Source of the DNA: Pycnopodia helianthoides
Lineage: Eukaryota; Echinodermata; Asteroidea; Forcipulatida; Asteriidae
Direction: 5' to 3'
DNA: 64,000 nt
Assembly (NCBI GenBank): GCA_032158295.1
Contig: CM063249.1
Coordinates: 7,145,195-7,209,194 of the forward strand
Positions 63,708-64,000 of the stretch are shown here, piece by piece; position 1 is the stretch's first letter; every line of letters starts with the position of its first letter. The notes below the pieces were generated by a model. The model had not been told where the DNA came from and did no database searches. It saw nothing but the letters and a program-made list of their open reading frames with translations. Both the position numbers and the translations under genes were made by a program.

Positions 63708-64000
63708 CTACAAGCAAATAAAAGTCAATAATAATCCTTCATCAACAACATAACACCTGTATACCATAGGGTCAGTGCAAAAAAATCTCAATTTTGTTCA
63801 TAGCATTAAAGATCTTGCATCAGAGTACTTCCATATGAAATTATTGGAATTCCACACAAAAGGATGTCATGTGTACGTCCAGGATAGTTTGAGCATTACG
63901 TAGTTGCAGTTCAAACACCCAAGTTGCATAAAGGCTATTATTAGAAGATGTACGTTTTTGCACTGAAATTACAACATTATACATAATGATGCATACAGTG
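63708..64000. other. NXN: NXN intron at right edge
   Basis: No exon seen; the next upstream NXN exon must lie beyond the window. Confidence 0.5.

Overview
This is a eukaryotic genomic window: genes are split into short exons with GT-AG introns and sit in AT-rich DNA full of small non-autonomous transposons. The intron-rich, vertebrate-like VMP1 and nucleoredoxin genes, the rhodopsin-type peptide-like GPCR, the abundant TTAA-flanked MITEs and the tRNA-derived SINEs suggest a marine invertebrate deuterostome. I think an echinoderm is most likely, but the species cannot be fixed from the sequence alone.

Layout. (1) 2000-4064, minus strand: a rhodopsin-class GPCR in two visible coding exons. Exon 2 (TM6-TM7) is intact, but the larger exon needs three reading-frame changes. 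(2) 10651-15404, minus strand: a terminal exon of a cysteine-rich PAN/Apple-like protein and a second cysteine-rich candidate exon. (3) 16869-34608, plus strand: a complete 13-exon VMP1 gene (ER scaffold/scramblase of autophagy, DedA/VTT family), reconstructed with all splice phases consistent. Its first exon and the start of exon 2 together encode a SAP motif that human VMP1 lacks, giving a 452-residue protein. (4) 34609-54296: a long gene-poor interval with a 3-kb satellite of 54-bp units, a 72-bp tandem array, SINEs and palindromic MITEs. (5) 54297-63707, minus strand: the last four exons of nucleoredoxin (NXN), continuing past the right edge. One exon is short by one base. VMP1 and NXN are convergent; VMP1 and the PAN-like gene are divergent.

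Repeats dominate the rest. At least four related groups of TTAA-flanked MITEs are present (typical of piggyBac-mobilised elements), some nested in each other. There are also long hairpin elements, three tRNA-derived SINE types and several tandem arrays. The genes show no obvious shared pathway, although VMP1 (lipid/autophagy) and NXN (redox/Wnt) are both conserved single-copy animal genes. The best candidate for something new is the SAP-VMP1 fusion. The GPCR and NXN frame breaks need checking against raw reads.
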